Shown: positions 16,350 through 26,361 of the stretch, piece by piece
Position numbering within the stretch: position 1 is the first letter of the stretch
Layout of the letters: each line of letters starts with the position of its first letter
Origin: Ktedonobacter racemifer DSM 44963
Lineage (GTDB): Bacteria > Chloroflexota > Ktedonobacteria > Ktedonobacterales > Ktedonobacteraceae
Assembly: GCF_000178855.1 (NCBI RefSeq)
Contig: NZ_ADVG01000001.1
Span: 62,001 to 126,000, forward strand
Reading direction: 5' to 3'
DNA: 64,000 nt
Translations under genes and position numbers: made by a program
Notes under the pieces: generated by a model
What the model saw: only the letters and a program-made list of their open reading frames with translations
Database searches by the model: none
What the model was told of the DNA's origin: nothing

Positions 16350-17498
16350 ATGTCACAGGAACAGCAACAGGAAAATAAACAAAAAATCCGTATTGGTCTC
16401 ATTTTCGGTGGCCGCTCAGGAGAGCACGAGGTTTCGCTCGCCTCGGCCAACTCGGTAATGGCAAACCTGGATAAAGATAAATACGAGGTTATCCTCATCG
16501 GTATCACCAAAACCGGCGCCTGGCTGCTCGGCACAGACCCAACCCGACTCCTGGCTTCGCCGGATGCTCAACCCAATAGCGCGCAAAGCGACCAGCAGGC
16601 AACCACCGCTGTCACTCTCACCGGCGACCCCAATGTACGTCGCCTCATCCCTCTACAAAACGGCACACAGCTACACGATAATGGCGCCCTGGATGTTATC
16701 TTCCCCGTCATGCATGGCACCTATGGCGAAGATGGTGCCCTTCAGGGCCTGCTGGAGATGGCAAATGTACCCTACGTTGGCTGCGGCGTCCTGGGCTCGG
16801 CACTGGGCATGGACAAGGAAAAGATGAAGATGCTCTTTCAAGCTATTCATCTTCCTGTGCTCCCCTTCCTGGCATATCACCGCAAGCAATGGAAGCAGGC
16901 GCCAGAAACGATACTGCTGGCAGTCGAGCAAGAGCTTGGGTATCCCTGCATCGTGAAACCTGCCAACATGGGATCAAGCATTGGTGTAAGCAAGGCCGCG
17001 GATCGTCAAACCCTGGAGCAAGCCATTGCACAGGCTGGGGAGTATGATACAAAAATCATCATTGAGCGCTGGCTGGATGTGCGAGAACTTTCCTGTGCCG
17101 TCCTGGGCAATGAAGAGCCGAAGACCTCGCTCATTGGAGAACTTGTGACGGAGATGACACTTCTCGATTACGACGCAAAGTACCTTCATCCTGGCTTCCA
17201 CTTTGATGTCCCGGCTACTATCCCCGGGCCGCTGGCTAAAGAAGTCTTCCACATGTCAACGCAAGCCTTTCTTGTCCTGGACTTGAGTGGCCTGGCCCGT
17301 GTGGATTTCTTTCTTGACCGTAATGATGGACGCATCTACATCAACGAAGTCAATACCATGCCGGACTTTACTCAGGACAGCGTCTATCCCAAGCTATGGA
17401 GCGCGAGTAACCTGCCCTATCCCAAACTCCTTGATCGGCTGATCGAGTTAGCACTGGAGCGTCACCAGGACCGCCAACGCATGCGCACGAGACGATGA
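16350..17498 (+). CDS. ddl: D-alanine--D-alanine ligase
   Basis: A 382-residue ATP-grasp enzyme that makes D-Ala-D-Ala. It has GLIFGGRSGEHEVSL, MHGTYGEDGALQG, GMDKEKMK, KPANMGSSIGVSK and INEVNTMPDFT. The omega loop reads LLDYDAKYLHPG (Tyr274 to Tyr278), the Tyr-Lys form of true D-Ala-D-Ala ligases, in contrast to His244 of the VanA at 9672. An insert of about 25 residues near position 70-95 makes it a little longer than usual. The ribosome site is GAGAAAGGACC. It was formerly next to murF. Having both ligases in one cluster fits an inducible switch, in which VanX removes the Ddl product when the drug is present. Confidence 0.93.
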   Translation: MSQEQQQENKQKIRIGLIFGGRSGEHEVSLASANSVMANLDKDKYEVILIGITKTGAWLLGTDPTRLLASPDAQPNSAQSDQQATTAVTLTGDPNVRRLIPLQNGTQLHDNGALDVIFPVMHGTYGEDGALQGLLEMANVPYVGCGVLGSALGMDKEKMKMLFQAIHLPVLPFLAYHRKQWKQAPETILLAVEQELGYPCIVKPANMGSSIGVSKAADRQTLEQAIAQAGEYDTKIIIERWLDVRELSCAVLGNEEPKTSLIGELVTEMTLLDYDAKYLHPGFHFDVPATIPGPLAKEVFHMSTQAFLVLDLSGLARVDFFLDRNDGRIYINEVNTMPDFTQDSVYPKLWSASNLPYPKLLDRLIELALERHQDRQRMRTRR

Positions 17499-17685
17499 GA
17501 CTCAACGTCAAAATTATTGCCATGGCGGGTTCTTTTTCGTGTCTGTACGAGCACAGGCAACAAATGATAACCCAAAGCAGGGAAAAAGGAGAAGAGAATA
17601 GTGGATCTACTCTATGTGGCAGAGAATGTGCTGCTTGCCACTCGTGAATAGAAAAACAAAGGAGCGTAAGAGCAGAAGCACGTTC

Positions 17686-19110
17686 ATGACAAGTTCACTT
17701 GATACCCAGCAACTGGCAACCCTGCTCAAAGCGAAGCGTGGCCAACGAGGTCTGCGCGAAATTGCTCAAGAGATGGGCAATGTTAGCCTTGCCACCCTCT
17801 CACGCATCGAAAATGGCAAGATGCTCGACGTTGAAACCTTCCTCTCGGTCTGCGATTGGCTCCAGATTGCTCCCCAGCAGTTTATTAAAGAGGTCGAGGC
17901 CGCACCCCTCATCAACCAGGCGGTGCGCTATCGTATCGAAGGTGGCCAGCGACTGGAGGGCTCAATTGTCGTGCAGGGGGCGAAAAATGCCGTTCTGCCC
18001 ATCATCGCCGCTTCTTTGCTGGCCAGGAAAGGTCAGACAATTTTCGTAATGTTCCGCTGATTCGCGATGTGTTCGCCGCCATTGAGGTGGCGCGCGCGCT
18101 TGGGGCGAAAATTACCGTGCATGAGGAGGACCTGGTGCTGGTCATCGATGCTTCTGAGCTTACAGGCTATGATCTCCCGGAGCGGCTGACCAGCCTATTT
18201 CGCGCCTCTGTACTCTTTCTGGCGCCAGTTCTGACTCGCATGGGCAAGACAACCATCGCTATGGTTGGTGGCTGCAAGCTGGGCAGGCGCGGCCTGGACT
18301 TCCATTATCGGGGCTTTGCGCGTCTGGGCGCACACATTTCTGAGGATGAGCAACGCATCGCCCTCCACTATCCAGAGGCTCCTCAGGGGACTTACCTCTA
18401 CCTGGATACGCCCAGTCATACTGGGACGGAGAACCTCATGATGTCGCGCGGTTCCTCAATTTGATGGGCGCGCGGATCTCAGGTGTTGGCACAGGAGTGT
18501 TGCGCATTGATGGGGTAGAGAGTCTGTGTGGGGTGGAATATACCATTATGCCAGATCGCCTGGATATTGGCTCCATTGCTATGCTCACGGCAGCGACTCA
18601 GGGAAATGTCTCCATGGTTGGCGCCAACTTCGACCATCTGGGAGTCGCGCGTGCCAAGCTGGAGCAGATGGGCGTCGAATTTGTGCAAGATGGGCCGGTG
18701 ATCCATGTGCGCGCGGCCCTGCCTCTCCGCCCAATCAACGTGATTACCTGGCTCTATCCCGGCTTTGCCACAGACCTCCAGCCACAGATGATGGCCCTGA
18801 CTTGCCTGGCTGCTGGCCGTTCCTATCTGCGCGAAACTATTTTTAATGAGCGTTTTTCCGTCATGCAGGAGCTTGCTAAAATGGGCGCGCAGATCGAACG
18901 CGAAGGGGACACTGCCGTTGTGCGAGGTCCAGCCCGCCTGGTGGGTTCTACCGTTTACGCCCATGACCTGCGAGCTGGTCAGGCGCTTCTGCTGGCAGGC
19001 GCCGCAGCGGAGGGCGAGACTATCATCGAGAATGCAGAGATGATCGAACGCTGATGCAGTGCTGTCCTCCGTCGTTTCTCGCAGCTTGGTTTGACCATCT
19101 CTCTTCGGAG
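17686..19110 (+). pseudogene. murA: HTH-MurA fusion, broken by frameshift and internal deletion
   Basis: The first 75 residues are an XRE-type helix-turn-helix ([20 protein letters not shown]). In the same frame follows MurA (UDP-GlcNAc enolpyruvyl transferase), starting [24 protein letters not shown] one-base loss near 18042, in a TTTT run, shifts frame before [20 protein letters not shown]. After TENLMMS (about 18448), some 20 codons are missing and the frame shifts again at RFLNLMGARISG. A stop at 19052 precedes a recognisable MurA tail (AVLRRFSQLGL). Three defects mean no working MurA. The HTH part may still be made as a ~125-residue protein ending at 18060. The fusion itself is in frame and looks original to the gene. 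Confidence 0.8.
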
Positions 19111-19206
19111 ATGGTAAAGGCCCTGTCTACAAGAGTCATCCCTCATTTTCTGGAATCAAAATTGATGTACTTCACCAAAAATACCGTGTGGGAAGGGAAT
19201 TTTCTC

Positions 19207-20810
19207 CTAGTACTAGTTTGCGGTGCGAAATGGAGCCACTGAAGCGGCTTGAGAGCAGAAAGAGCGAAGGAAGAGCGTGGTAGAATGAACAAGAGGGGCT
19301 TATCAGGCAGAGAAAGGAAGGGCCATGCTCATCGATTGCTACCAACCAGAAGATGTGTTTGCCCGCGTGCCCGAGGTGGCAGCCCAAACCGATCCTGTCC
19401 TCAAGCAGTTGGATGGGTTACTCGACGATGATGACCTCTATCAGCACGTCCGTGGAGATCTGGGGAAGCGCTATCGCTGGACGCTGGTGCATGGGCGGCA
19501 TTCGACGCCGGTGGAAGTGATCTTACGCATGCTCATCTGCAAACACTTGTATCAGTGGAGCTTTCAAGAAACGGAGGAACGCGTCAAGGACAGCCTGGTG
19601 CTGCGCTGGTTTTGCCGCGTCTATTTTGAGCGAGTCCCTGATGATACCACGCTCATTCGCTGGGCCCACACCATCCGCCCAGAGACGGTGCATACCCTCA
19701 ACGACCGGGTGGTGCATCTGGCGAGGCAGGCCAAGGTCACCAGCGGACGCAAACTGCGCCTCGATGCCACCTGTGTGCAGACCAACATCCATCATCCCAC
19801 TGATAGTGGCTTGCTGGTGGACGGCGTGAGGGTGCTTTCCCGCTTCGTGCAACGGGCCAAACCGCTGGTGGAGGGCACGCTCACGTCGGTAAAGCAAGCC
19901 TGCCGCAGCCGAGTGCGCTCAGCGCGTCGTGCTGCGCAGTCGTTGCATCGGCTGTTGCGGCGCAAAGGGGAGCAGAAAGAGGAGCAACAACGAGCGCTCT
20001 ACCACAAGTTGATCACGACCACCCAGCAAATGGTCAAGCAGGCCAAGCAGGTTGCCGCGAACCTGAGCTGCCAGGCGGAGGCACCAGCCCAGCGACTGCT
20101 TCTTTCAGCTCAGCAGGTGCTCCCGCTTATCGAACGGGTCATCACGCAAGCCCACGTCCGAGTGCTGGAAGGCAAGAAGGTGGCTGCCAGCGAGAAAGTC
20201 CTCAGCCTCTTCGAACCGCATACCCGTGCTATCCCTCGCCACAAAGGTGGGGCCCTGGTGGAGTTCGGTCGGCACGTGGTGCTCGACGAGGTAGAGGGGG
20301 GCATCGTCACGCGCTTTGAGATCTGCGAGGCTCCTCATGAGCATGGACAGGCTGATGAAGCACTTGCCCATCATCAGCCCCTCTTTGCGCACCCTCCGCG
20401 CTGGTTGGTCGGCGATCGCGGGGTTCACGCTGCAGGGACGCGTGAGCGAGCGCAAGCCGCAGGGGTCAAGGTGGTGGCGATCCCTGCGGAGGGCAAGCGC
20501 TCGCAGGAGCAACGAGCCCAAGAACACACACGAGCCTTCAAACGAGCCTACCGCTGGCGTGCGGGGATCGAGGGGCGCATTCACAGCCTGCGCCGCGATT
20601 ATGGGTTGCGCAGATGTGCCTATCACGGGGAAGACGGGATGCAACGTTGGATCGGTCTGGGCATCATCTCCAGTAACCTGCGCCATATTGCCCAGGCCAC
20701 GGTCGCCTAGGGCTCATCCAGAGAGAACCTCATCCATGATACCGAGAGCAATGGCTCTCAACGCCCTTCTCATGCGCTTCTCTCCATTTCGCACCGCAAA
20801 CTAGTACTAG
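19207..20810 (+). mobile_element. ISNCY-type insertion sequence
   Basis: A 29-base perfect inverted repeat bounds it: CTAGTACTAGTTTGCGGTGC and onward at 19207-19235, and its complement at 20782-20810. The outermost CTAG may be a 4-bp target duplication, which the palindrome hides. It lies 100 bp behind the murA pseudogene and abuts the MITE-like element on its right. Confidence 0.85.
19325..20710 (+). CDS. DDE transposase, ISNCY family
   Basis: A 461-residue transposase starting behind AGAGAAAGGAAGG. It begins IDCYQPEDVFARVPEVAAQT, the usual start in this group. Catalytic candidates are Asp in LRLDATCVQTN, Asp in LVGDRGVHAA, and Glu in WRAGIEGRIHSLRRDYGL. The middle has a long basic helical insertion (about 185-290). 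The frame is intact from end to end, so the copy may be functional. Confidence 0.88.
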   Translation: MLIDCYQPEDVFARVPEVAAQTDPVLKQLDGLLDDDDLYQHVRGDLGKRYRWTLVHGRHSTPVEVILRMLICKHLYQWSFQETEERVKDSLVLRWFCRVYFERVPDDTTLIRWAHTIRPETVHTLNDRVVHLARQAKVTSGRKLRLDATCVQTNIHHPTDSGLLVDGVRVLSRFVQRAKPLVEGTLTSVKQACRSRVRSARRAAQSLHRLLRRKGEQKEEQQRALYHKLITTTQQMVKQAKQVAANLSCQAEAPAQRLLLSAQQVLPLIERVITQAHVRVLEGKKVAASEKVLSLFEPHTRAIPRHKGGALVEFGRHVVLDEVEGGIVTRFEICEAPHEHGQADEALAHHQPLFAHPPRWLVGDRGVHAAGTRERAQAAGVKVVAIPAEGKRSQEQRAQEHTRAFKRAYRWRAGIEGRIHSLRRDYGLRRCAYHGEDGMQRWIGLGIISSNLRHIAQATVA

Positions 20811-20932
20811 TGCTGCGTTCCTCATTGGCGCTATCATTACTGCCAGGCAGAGTCTATGGATAAAATATGCCTGCATTGGTTCTAAACCTTGATTCAGCGT
20901 TTTATTCATACCAATGAGGAACGCAGCACTAG
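20807..20932. mobile_element. 126-bp MITE-like element with 22-bp perfect inverted ends
   Basis: The left end CTAGTGCTGCGTTCCTCATT (plus GG) at 20807-20828 is the exact reverse complement of 20911-20932. Only 82 bp lie between them and there is no coding capacity. The ends begin with TA within CTAG, in keeping with a TA-targeting (IS630/mariner-like) family, but the parent element is not in the window. It sits between the ISNCY right end and the ATG of the Tn3 transposase remnant. Confidence 0.7.
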
Positions 20933-23126
20933 ATGACAGCGATTGAGCGAACGGCCTATCCTCGCTTCAAGCAGATCCTCTCGGCCAAAGATTTTGCTGA
21001 AATCTATACACCCACGCCTGGGGAACGCCTGGTCGCTCATCGTTCTACCAAAGGTCGCGTTGCCGAAGTCGGGTTTCTTGTCCTACTCAAAACGTATCAA
21101 CGCCTGGGGTGCTTTGTTCCCCTGAGTGAAGTCCCTTCCTCCATCATTGAGCATATTGCCAAACCCTTTGAGCCTCAACTCCACGTTTCCGATCTGGCTG
21201 CCTATGATACGAGTGGAACACGACAACGACATATTCTGCTGGAAAAGAGGGGACAACTGATGAGCGTCTGGCGGCGATGGCGTCGGTCATTGACGGCAAA
21301 GAGAGCGAAGTCTTGCAGTCGTGTGAAGAACATCTGGCTCACATGGGCAATAACTACCAACAGTTTCTCTGGCCCTACTACAAAAATCATCGGCGCAACT
21401 CTTCCGTCTTCTTTCGGTGATGCAGCTCTGCTCCAGTAGTCAGGATAAGAGCATGGAAGAGGTGGTGCGCTTTCTCAAAGCGCATGAAAGCAGTAAAGGA
21501 GATTGGCTCGTCACAACGACGGTTCAGAATCCTAACACCCCTGAAGAGCAACGTCTTCCGCTGATCGATCTTTCCTGGGCTTCGGATGTCTGGTGGAAAT
21601 TTATGACTGGGTACAGCAAACGCAGCTCCTGCCCGGACAAAGTGCTTCGACGGCATTTCGAGATCGCTGTGTTCTCTCAAATCCTGTGGGACCTCAAATC
21701 AGGAGATCTCTATGTTGAGGGGAGCGACCAGTATTCTGACTATCGCGAAGAACTCATTTCGTGGGAGGAGTACGCACAGCAGGTGAGTAATTACGGGACG
21801 CTGGTCGGCTTGCCCACCGATGGGCAAGCCTTCGTCAACTACTTGCGTGACTGGCTCCATGCCAGGATCAAGCAAACAGATGAGGCGTTTCCTTCAAACG
21901 AGTATCTGCGTTTTGAAAAAGGAGAACTCATCCTGCGTCCACTGGAAAAACAAGCCCCTCAGGATCGGCTTTCCGCCCTGGAGCAATTCCTGGCAGAGCG
22001 TCTCAAGCCTATCTCTCTGCTGGATGTTCTCACCCAGACGGAACAGTGGCTCAACTGGTCGCGTTTTTTCGGCCCACTCTCCGGCCATGCTACCAAGCTG
22101 GAGGATGCGGTTGCCCGCTATGTGGCCCTGACGTTTTGCTATGGCTGTAATCTCGGCCCCTCTCAAACTGCCCGCTCACTCACTGGAGTAGAGCGCCGCG
22201 ATCTCTCCTGGGTCAACCAGCATCATATCACGGAAGAGAAACTGGACGAGGCAATCCGTTGTATCACAGAGGCATATAATCGGTCCCATTTACCCAAGTA
22301 CTGGGGAACAGGAAAACGTGCCTCTGCCGATGGAACCAAGTGGGAAATGTATGAACAGAACTTGTTGGCAGAATATCACATACGATACGGTGGATACGGC
22401 GGCATCGGGTATTACCATGTGCCGGATACCTACATTGCCTTGTTTAGCCGCTTCATTCCCTGTGGGGTGCATGAGGGGGCATACATTTTTGGATATGTTT
22501 GAAAAAGAGCAAGCCTCTATTCGACCAGAAACGGTGCATGGTGATACTCATGCGCAAAGTACCACGATCTTTGGGTTAGCTCATTTGCTGGGCATTTCGC
22601 TCATGCCAAGGATTAAGAACTGGAAAGATCTGACGCTCTTTCGTCCTGACCCGGATGTCCACTATACGCACCTCGACAGTCTCTTCTCCGATACCATTGA
22701 TTGGGACCTCATTGCCACCCATTTGCCTGATATGATTCGAGTCGCACTGTCCATCAAAGCCGGAAAGATTGCTCCCTCCACTATCCTGCGCAAATTGGGG
22801 GCCTATAGCCGGAAAACAAACTCTATCAAGCCTTTCAGGAATTAGGACGGGTGATCCGCACGCATTTTTTGATGCAGTATCTTGCGGACCCGGAGTTACG
22901 CTCAACCATCCAATCTGCCACGAACAAAAGCGAGGCGTTTAATGGCTTCGCCAGGTGGGCGTTTTTTGGCGGAGAGGGCGTCATTACGCACAACCGCCGA
23001 ATAGAACAAAGAAAGTGTGTCAAGTTCAATCACTTGGTAGCCAATTGTCTGATCTTCTACAATGTCCATGTAATCAGCGAGGCGTTACAGAAGCTCAATC
23101 AAGAAGGCGCAGAGATTGGTGAGTAG
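20933..23126 (+). pseudogene. tnpA: Tn3-family transposase, multiply frameshifted
   Basis: Pieces of one large transposase occur in order in changing frames: 20933-21439 (N-terminal part), 21417-22502, 22318-22845 and 22851-23126. The central piece holds SADGTKWEMYEQNLLAEYHI. It is followed by TVHGDTHAQSTTIFGLAHLL and RIKNWKDLTLFRPD, and the last piece by NKSEAFNGFARWAFFGGEG-V; all are classic Tn3 DDE-domain phrases. At least three frameshifts make it inactive. No resolvase and no 38-bp Tn3 ends are seen nearby, so the rest of the transposon is gone. Confidence 0.85.
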
Positions 23127-23299
23127 GTGGTAGCGGCTCTTTAAAAAAGAAACCCGCTGGTTTTGTGGCCTCCGAGGCCCAGAAAAAGGCGAAGGCAAGG
23201 CAGAAAAAGAAAAAATCGGCTCGTCAAATGAGGCTTTTCTCGTAGACAATAGCATAGATGGGATGTAAAACCAGCTTCTACGGATTGAGCGGCTCATAT

Positions 23300-23589
23300 G
23301 GCTGTCCTGGGAAAGAATCCTTGTTAGGATGTTGTCATGAGGCCCGTCGCGTGCTACCCTGCTCTCGTTAGGGGGTGGGGACGCCGCTGTGGCGCGTGGT
23401 GTTAGGGCCGACCGTGGAATATGGCATGGGACCTGTGAGCCCGTTTCCTTGTTTGGTCGCCCGCCCGAATGACCTTAACTGAGATGGCCTACGATGGTCA
23501 AGCTCGTATCGGTGAGTGATTTTCCACAAGCCCCAATGACGTGCCTCATCCACCCAGCTCATGTATGAGCGTTCTCATTGGAGGATTCT
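23300..23589 (+). ncRNA. IS110 upstream non-coding region, candidate bridge RNA
   Basis: About 290 bp without coding features precede the IS110-family transposase. Members of the IS110 group encode a structured bridge RNA in the left non-coding end. This stretch is GC-rich with several short complementary segments, which is compatible with that, but I could not fold it. The alternative location, as in the IS1111 group, is behind the gene; only about 75 bp of element-like sequence can be guessed there. Confidence 0.4.
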
Positions 23590-24828
23590 ATGACGACATC
23601 CATCCCAACCCGTTTTGTGGCCCTCGATGTGCATCGAAAGTATCTGGTCGTCGGAGCCGTCGATGCTGGGCAGAAAGTTGTCCTCTCGCCTCGCCGCTTT
23701 GGCTTTGAAGCCTTTGAGGCGTGGGCTCCAACCCATCTGACTCCCTCAGATCTTGTGGTGTTGGAAGCCACAGCCAATGCCTGGCTTCTCTACGACCAGG
23801 TGAAGCCCTTCGTCGCTGATGTGCTCGTTGCTCATCCTCAGGCAGTAAAATTGATCTCTGCTGCACGTGTAAAAACGGATTCGCGCGATACTATTAAGCT
23901 TGCGAGCCTCCTCGCTGCCAATCTCATCCCGGCGATTTGGGTTCCCCCTCACCCAGTTCGTGAACTGCGTGCTCTGGTCGCTCACCGCAAACGGCTTGTT
24001 CAGCAGCGCACCCAGGCGGGAAACCGTCTTCATGGCGTCCTGCATCGTCACAATCTCACCTTGCCCCCAGGCAAGCCTTTCGCAGCCCATCAGCGTGAAT
24101 GGTGGCTCTCCCTTGATCTTCCTGCTTCCGAGAAGTTACGCCTCCAACAAGATCTGAGCCTCTATCAATCCCTGGAAGAATTGGTGAAAGGGGGTGAAGC
24201 CGAACTCAGTAGGCTCTCCACCTGCCACCCCTGGATCAAACAGGTGCCCTTCCTTATCCAGCTTCCTGGTCTGGGCGTCCTTTCAGTCATGAGCGTGCTG
24301 GTCGCCATCGGTGATATCACCCGTTTCCCTTCTGCCAAACATCTGGTTGGCTACGCAGGGTTGGGAGCCAGCATCCACGATTCCGGGGAAACCCATCGCG
24401 GAGGAGGCATTACGAAAGAAGGCCGAAGCGATCTGCGTGGAGTGATGGTCGAGGCCGCTTGGGTCGCCGTCGAGCATCACCCTCACTGGAAAGCTCAGTT
24501 TGAGCGTTTGACGAATCGGATTGGCAAGCAGAAGGCGATTGTGGCCGTTGCTCGCAAGCTGCTGGTAGCTACCTGGCATGTGCTGATCGAGCAGGAAGCT
24601 GACAGCAATGCCCACATCGAAGCTGTCGCCCGCAAACTGATGAACTGGATTGCTCACACGGGGGCTACTCCAGGCAAGAAGCGAGATCGGCTCCTCCTCT
24701 TGTATGAGCAGCTTGATCGGCTCGGATTGAGTGAAGAGGTGGAGCAGGTCGATTATTATGGCTCAACCTATCGCTTGTCAACGAAGCAGAAGCTCATACG
24801 CGCTGCGCAGCAAAGGAAGGAGACCTAG
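23590..24828 (+). CDS. IS110-family transposase (bridge-RNA recombinase)
   Basis: A 412-residue protein starting at ATG 23590 behind TTGGAGGATTCT. The N-terminal RuvC-like DEDD domain begins FVALDVHRKYLVVGAV, with further acidic residues in VVLEATANAW and VKTDSRDTIKLA. A helical linker follows, then the Transposase_20 domain with PFLIQLPGLGVLSVMSVLVA and HLVGYAGLGASIHDSGE, containing the candidate catalytic serine. The frame is intact. The right side of the element truncates the recombinase relic on the minus strand. Its boundaries are not visible as repeats, as usual for this family. Confidence 0.9.
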   Translation: MTTSIPTRFVALDVHRKYLVVGAVDAGQKVVLSPRRFGFEAFEAWAPTHLTPSDLVVLEATANAWLLYDQVKPFVADVLVAHPQAVKLISAARVKTDSRDTIKLASLLAANLIPAIWVPPHPVRELRALVAHRKRLVQQRTQAGNRLHGVLHRHNLTLPPGKPFAAHQREWWLSLDLPASEKLRLQQDLSLYQSLEELVKGGEAELSRLSTCHPWIKQVPFLIQLPGLGVLSVMSVLVAIGDITRFPSAKHLVGYAGLGASIHDSGETHRGGGITKEGRSDLRGVMVEAAWVAVEHHPHWKAQFERLTNRIGKQKAIVAVARKLLVATWHVLIEQEADSNAHIEAVARKLMNWIAHTGATPGKKRDRLLLLYEQLDRLGLSEEVEQVDYYGSTYRLSTKQKLIRAAQQRKET

Positions 24829-24904
24829 CCATCAGGCTTCTCTGAGCCTACCACGCCGCTTCCACCTGTCAAGGCTCAACCCTCTGGGTGCTCCGCAGCC
24901 TTGA

Positions 24905-25440
24905 CACGCATCAGCTTGCGCGGTTTTTGGGTGATACGCCTGATTGACGGTCAAAAAAGGCTGTTTTTGCCCTCTTGACAAAGTAGATACATCGGTGCCA
25001 TATCCCTGTTCTTCCCGTTTTGTTGATCGGGATATCGAGCAAGCAGACAGCCTTCTTAGGAAGAATTTCATCTGTTCCGTGTATGATGGTGTCTCCCTGT
25101 TGCCACCGAATGCATCCAAGGTGCAAACGTCTGATCTCATCTGAACGCAACCCAGCAAAAAGCCATACGACAGCCATAGCGCGTACCATTTCAAGTGGGT
25201 AGAAAAGCCATCCTCTGTTTTCAGTAGATGAAGAGCCGCAACGAGGTAGATCCTCTTCGCTCAAATTGAGTCCGGCTCAGAGCAGTTTGGCCCAAATATC
25301 ATCAGCAATCACACGAGGATCTGGACCAATGAGAGAAAGAATGGGGCGCGGAGTTGCGAAACTGCGCCCTGGATCAAAATGGCGAGCGATCCACCCCCAT
25401 TCTTGACAATAAAGCAATACAAAACTTTTCAAGCCGAATA
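24905..25440 (-). pseudogene. Tyrosine recombinase (Tn554-like integrase) relic
   Basis: On the minus strand one frame reads EWGWIARHFDPGRSFATPRP, a stop codon near 25277, and then LSEEDLPRCG onward to VRAMAVVWLFAGLRSDEIRR. The last phrase is the box I arginine region of phage-type integrases. The catalytic His-x-x-Arg and Tyr part is missing because the IS110 element cuts the gene at about 24905. Both an internal stop and loss of the catalytic end make it dead. It points to a former integrative transposon at this spot. Confidence 0.65.
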
Positions 25441-25485
25441 ATGCCCGCTACTTTGCGGCTCATGTCAGCTTACGCAGCGCCGGGC

Positions 25486-26127
25486 CTAACAAGTCCCAAG
25501 AATACGCGCTCCCAAAGTCTCCCAGGGCTGTGGTTCCAGAACTGGCAAACCCCGGCGCCTTGCCTCATGCGCGAGCCACTGCCCATAGAGCCATTTCGCC
25601 CCGGCCTCTGTGCGCAATTCCTCCTCACTCATGCCAGCAGTTCCCCTCCCCCGCTGCGCTATATTGCTAGAAAGCAGCTTTTTGTCGGGTTCTTGGAGAA
25701 AAACAGCCTGGAGTCGCCCGCTGTTCTTATGCTGGTGCATTAATGGATTTTCCAGTAATGATGGAAGAATGCCGTCTCCCTCCAGGATCACCGGGGCGTC
25801 AATGTCGATATGGTTAGCAATCACAATTTCCAGGGCGGGGCGCAGTGTTTCTCCGACCGCTATCAGGGCCTGGCTGAGTGCTTCTGGTGAGCCGTGCCAG
25901 ATTCCTGGTCGGGTGAAGAAGTACAGAGCATCGGTGTGGGCCTTTTCGGGGAAGGAGACGCGGCTGTTTTGCAAGGCCAGGCGTAGATCGTCGACCTGGA
26001 GCCAGGATATCTCCAATCGCGCTGCAAGTTGCCTGGCAATGCTGCTCTTACCTGTTCCAGATGAACCACCAAGCAGGAGGACGCGCCAGCGCTGTTGCGG
26101 TCCTTGCCTTCGTTGAGAAGTAGACAT
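25486..26127 (-). CDS. P-loop kinase, 2-phosphoglycerate-kinase-like
   Basis: A 213-residue nucleoside-triphosphate-binding protein. The Walker A loop is LLLGGSSGTGKSSIA at about residues 18-32; WLQVDDLRLAL holds the substrate-side Asp pair; and PVILEGDGILPSLL resembles the Walker B region of small-molecule kinases. The open frame extends to 26193, but ATG 26127 lies behind TATGGAG and gives a compact family-like start. The true substrate is not certain: 2-phosphoglycerate kinases, cytidylate-like kinases and AAA_33 proteins share this pattern. It is divergent from the coiled-coil gene at 26362. Confidence 0.7.
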   Translation of the reverse strand: MSTSQRRQGPQQRWRVLLLGGSSGTGKSSIARQLAARLEISWLQVDDLRLALQNSRVSFPEKAHTDALYFFTRPGIWHGSPEALSQALIAVGETLRPALEIVIANHIDIDAPVILEGDGILPSLLENPLMHQHKNSGRLQAVFLQEPDKKLLSSNIAQRGRGTAGMSEEELRTEAGAKWLYGQWLAHEARRRGLPVLEPQPWETLGARILGTC

Positions 26128-26361
26128 ATACTTGTATACTCCATAGCTTGAAGAACTAAAAGTACCAGCGTATCCGCCTTCCCAGCCATGCAATCGAGGA
26201 CTTCGCCGATATCACAGATATACTGTATACTGCAAGAGGATTGTAGCAGGTATGGAGGCGAAACCACAATCTTGCACACGTACGATGGCCTCTTGTGACT
26301 GTATTTCTACTTCGAGCTTCTTTGTGCGAAATGTGTTTTCCTATCTGAAGGATATAGACAA

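Noticed and set aside
2658..19110. vanY, vanZ, vanW or vanK in the island
   Set aside because: Looked for as D,D-carboxypeptidase, small membrane and FemX-like proteins; none is present.
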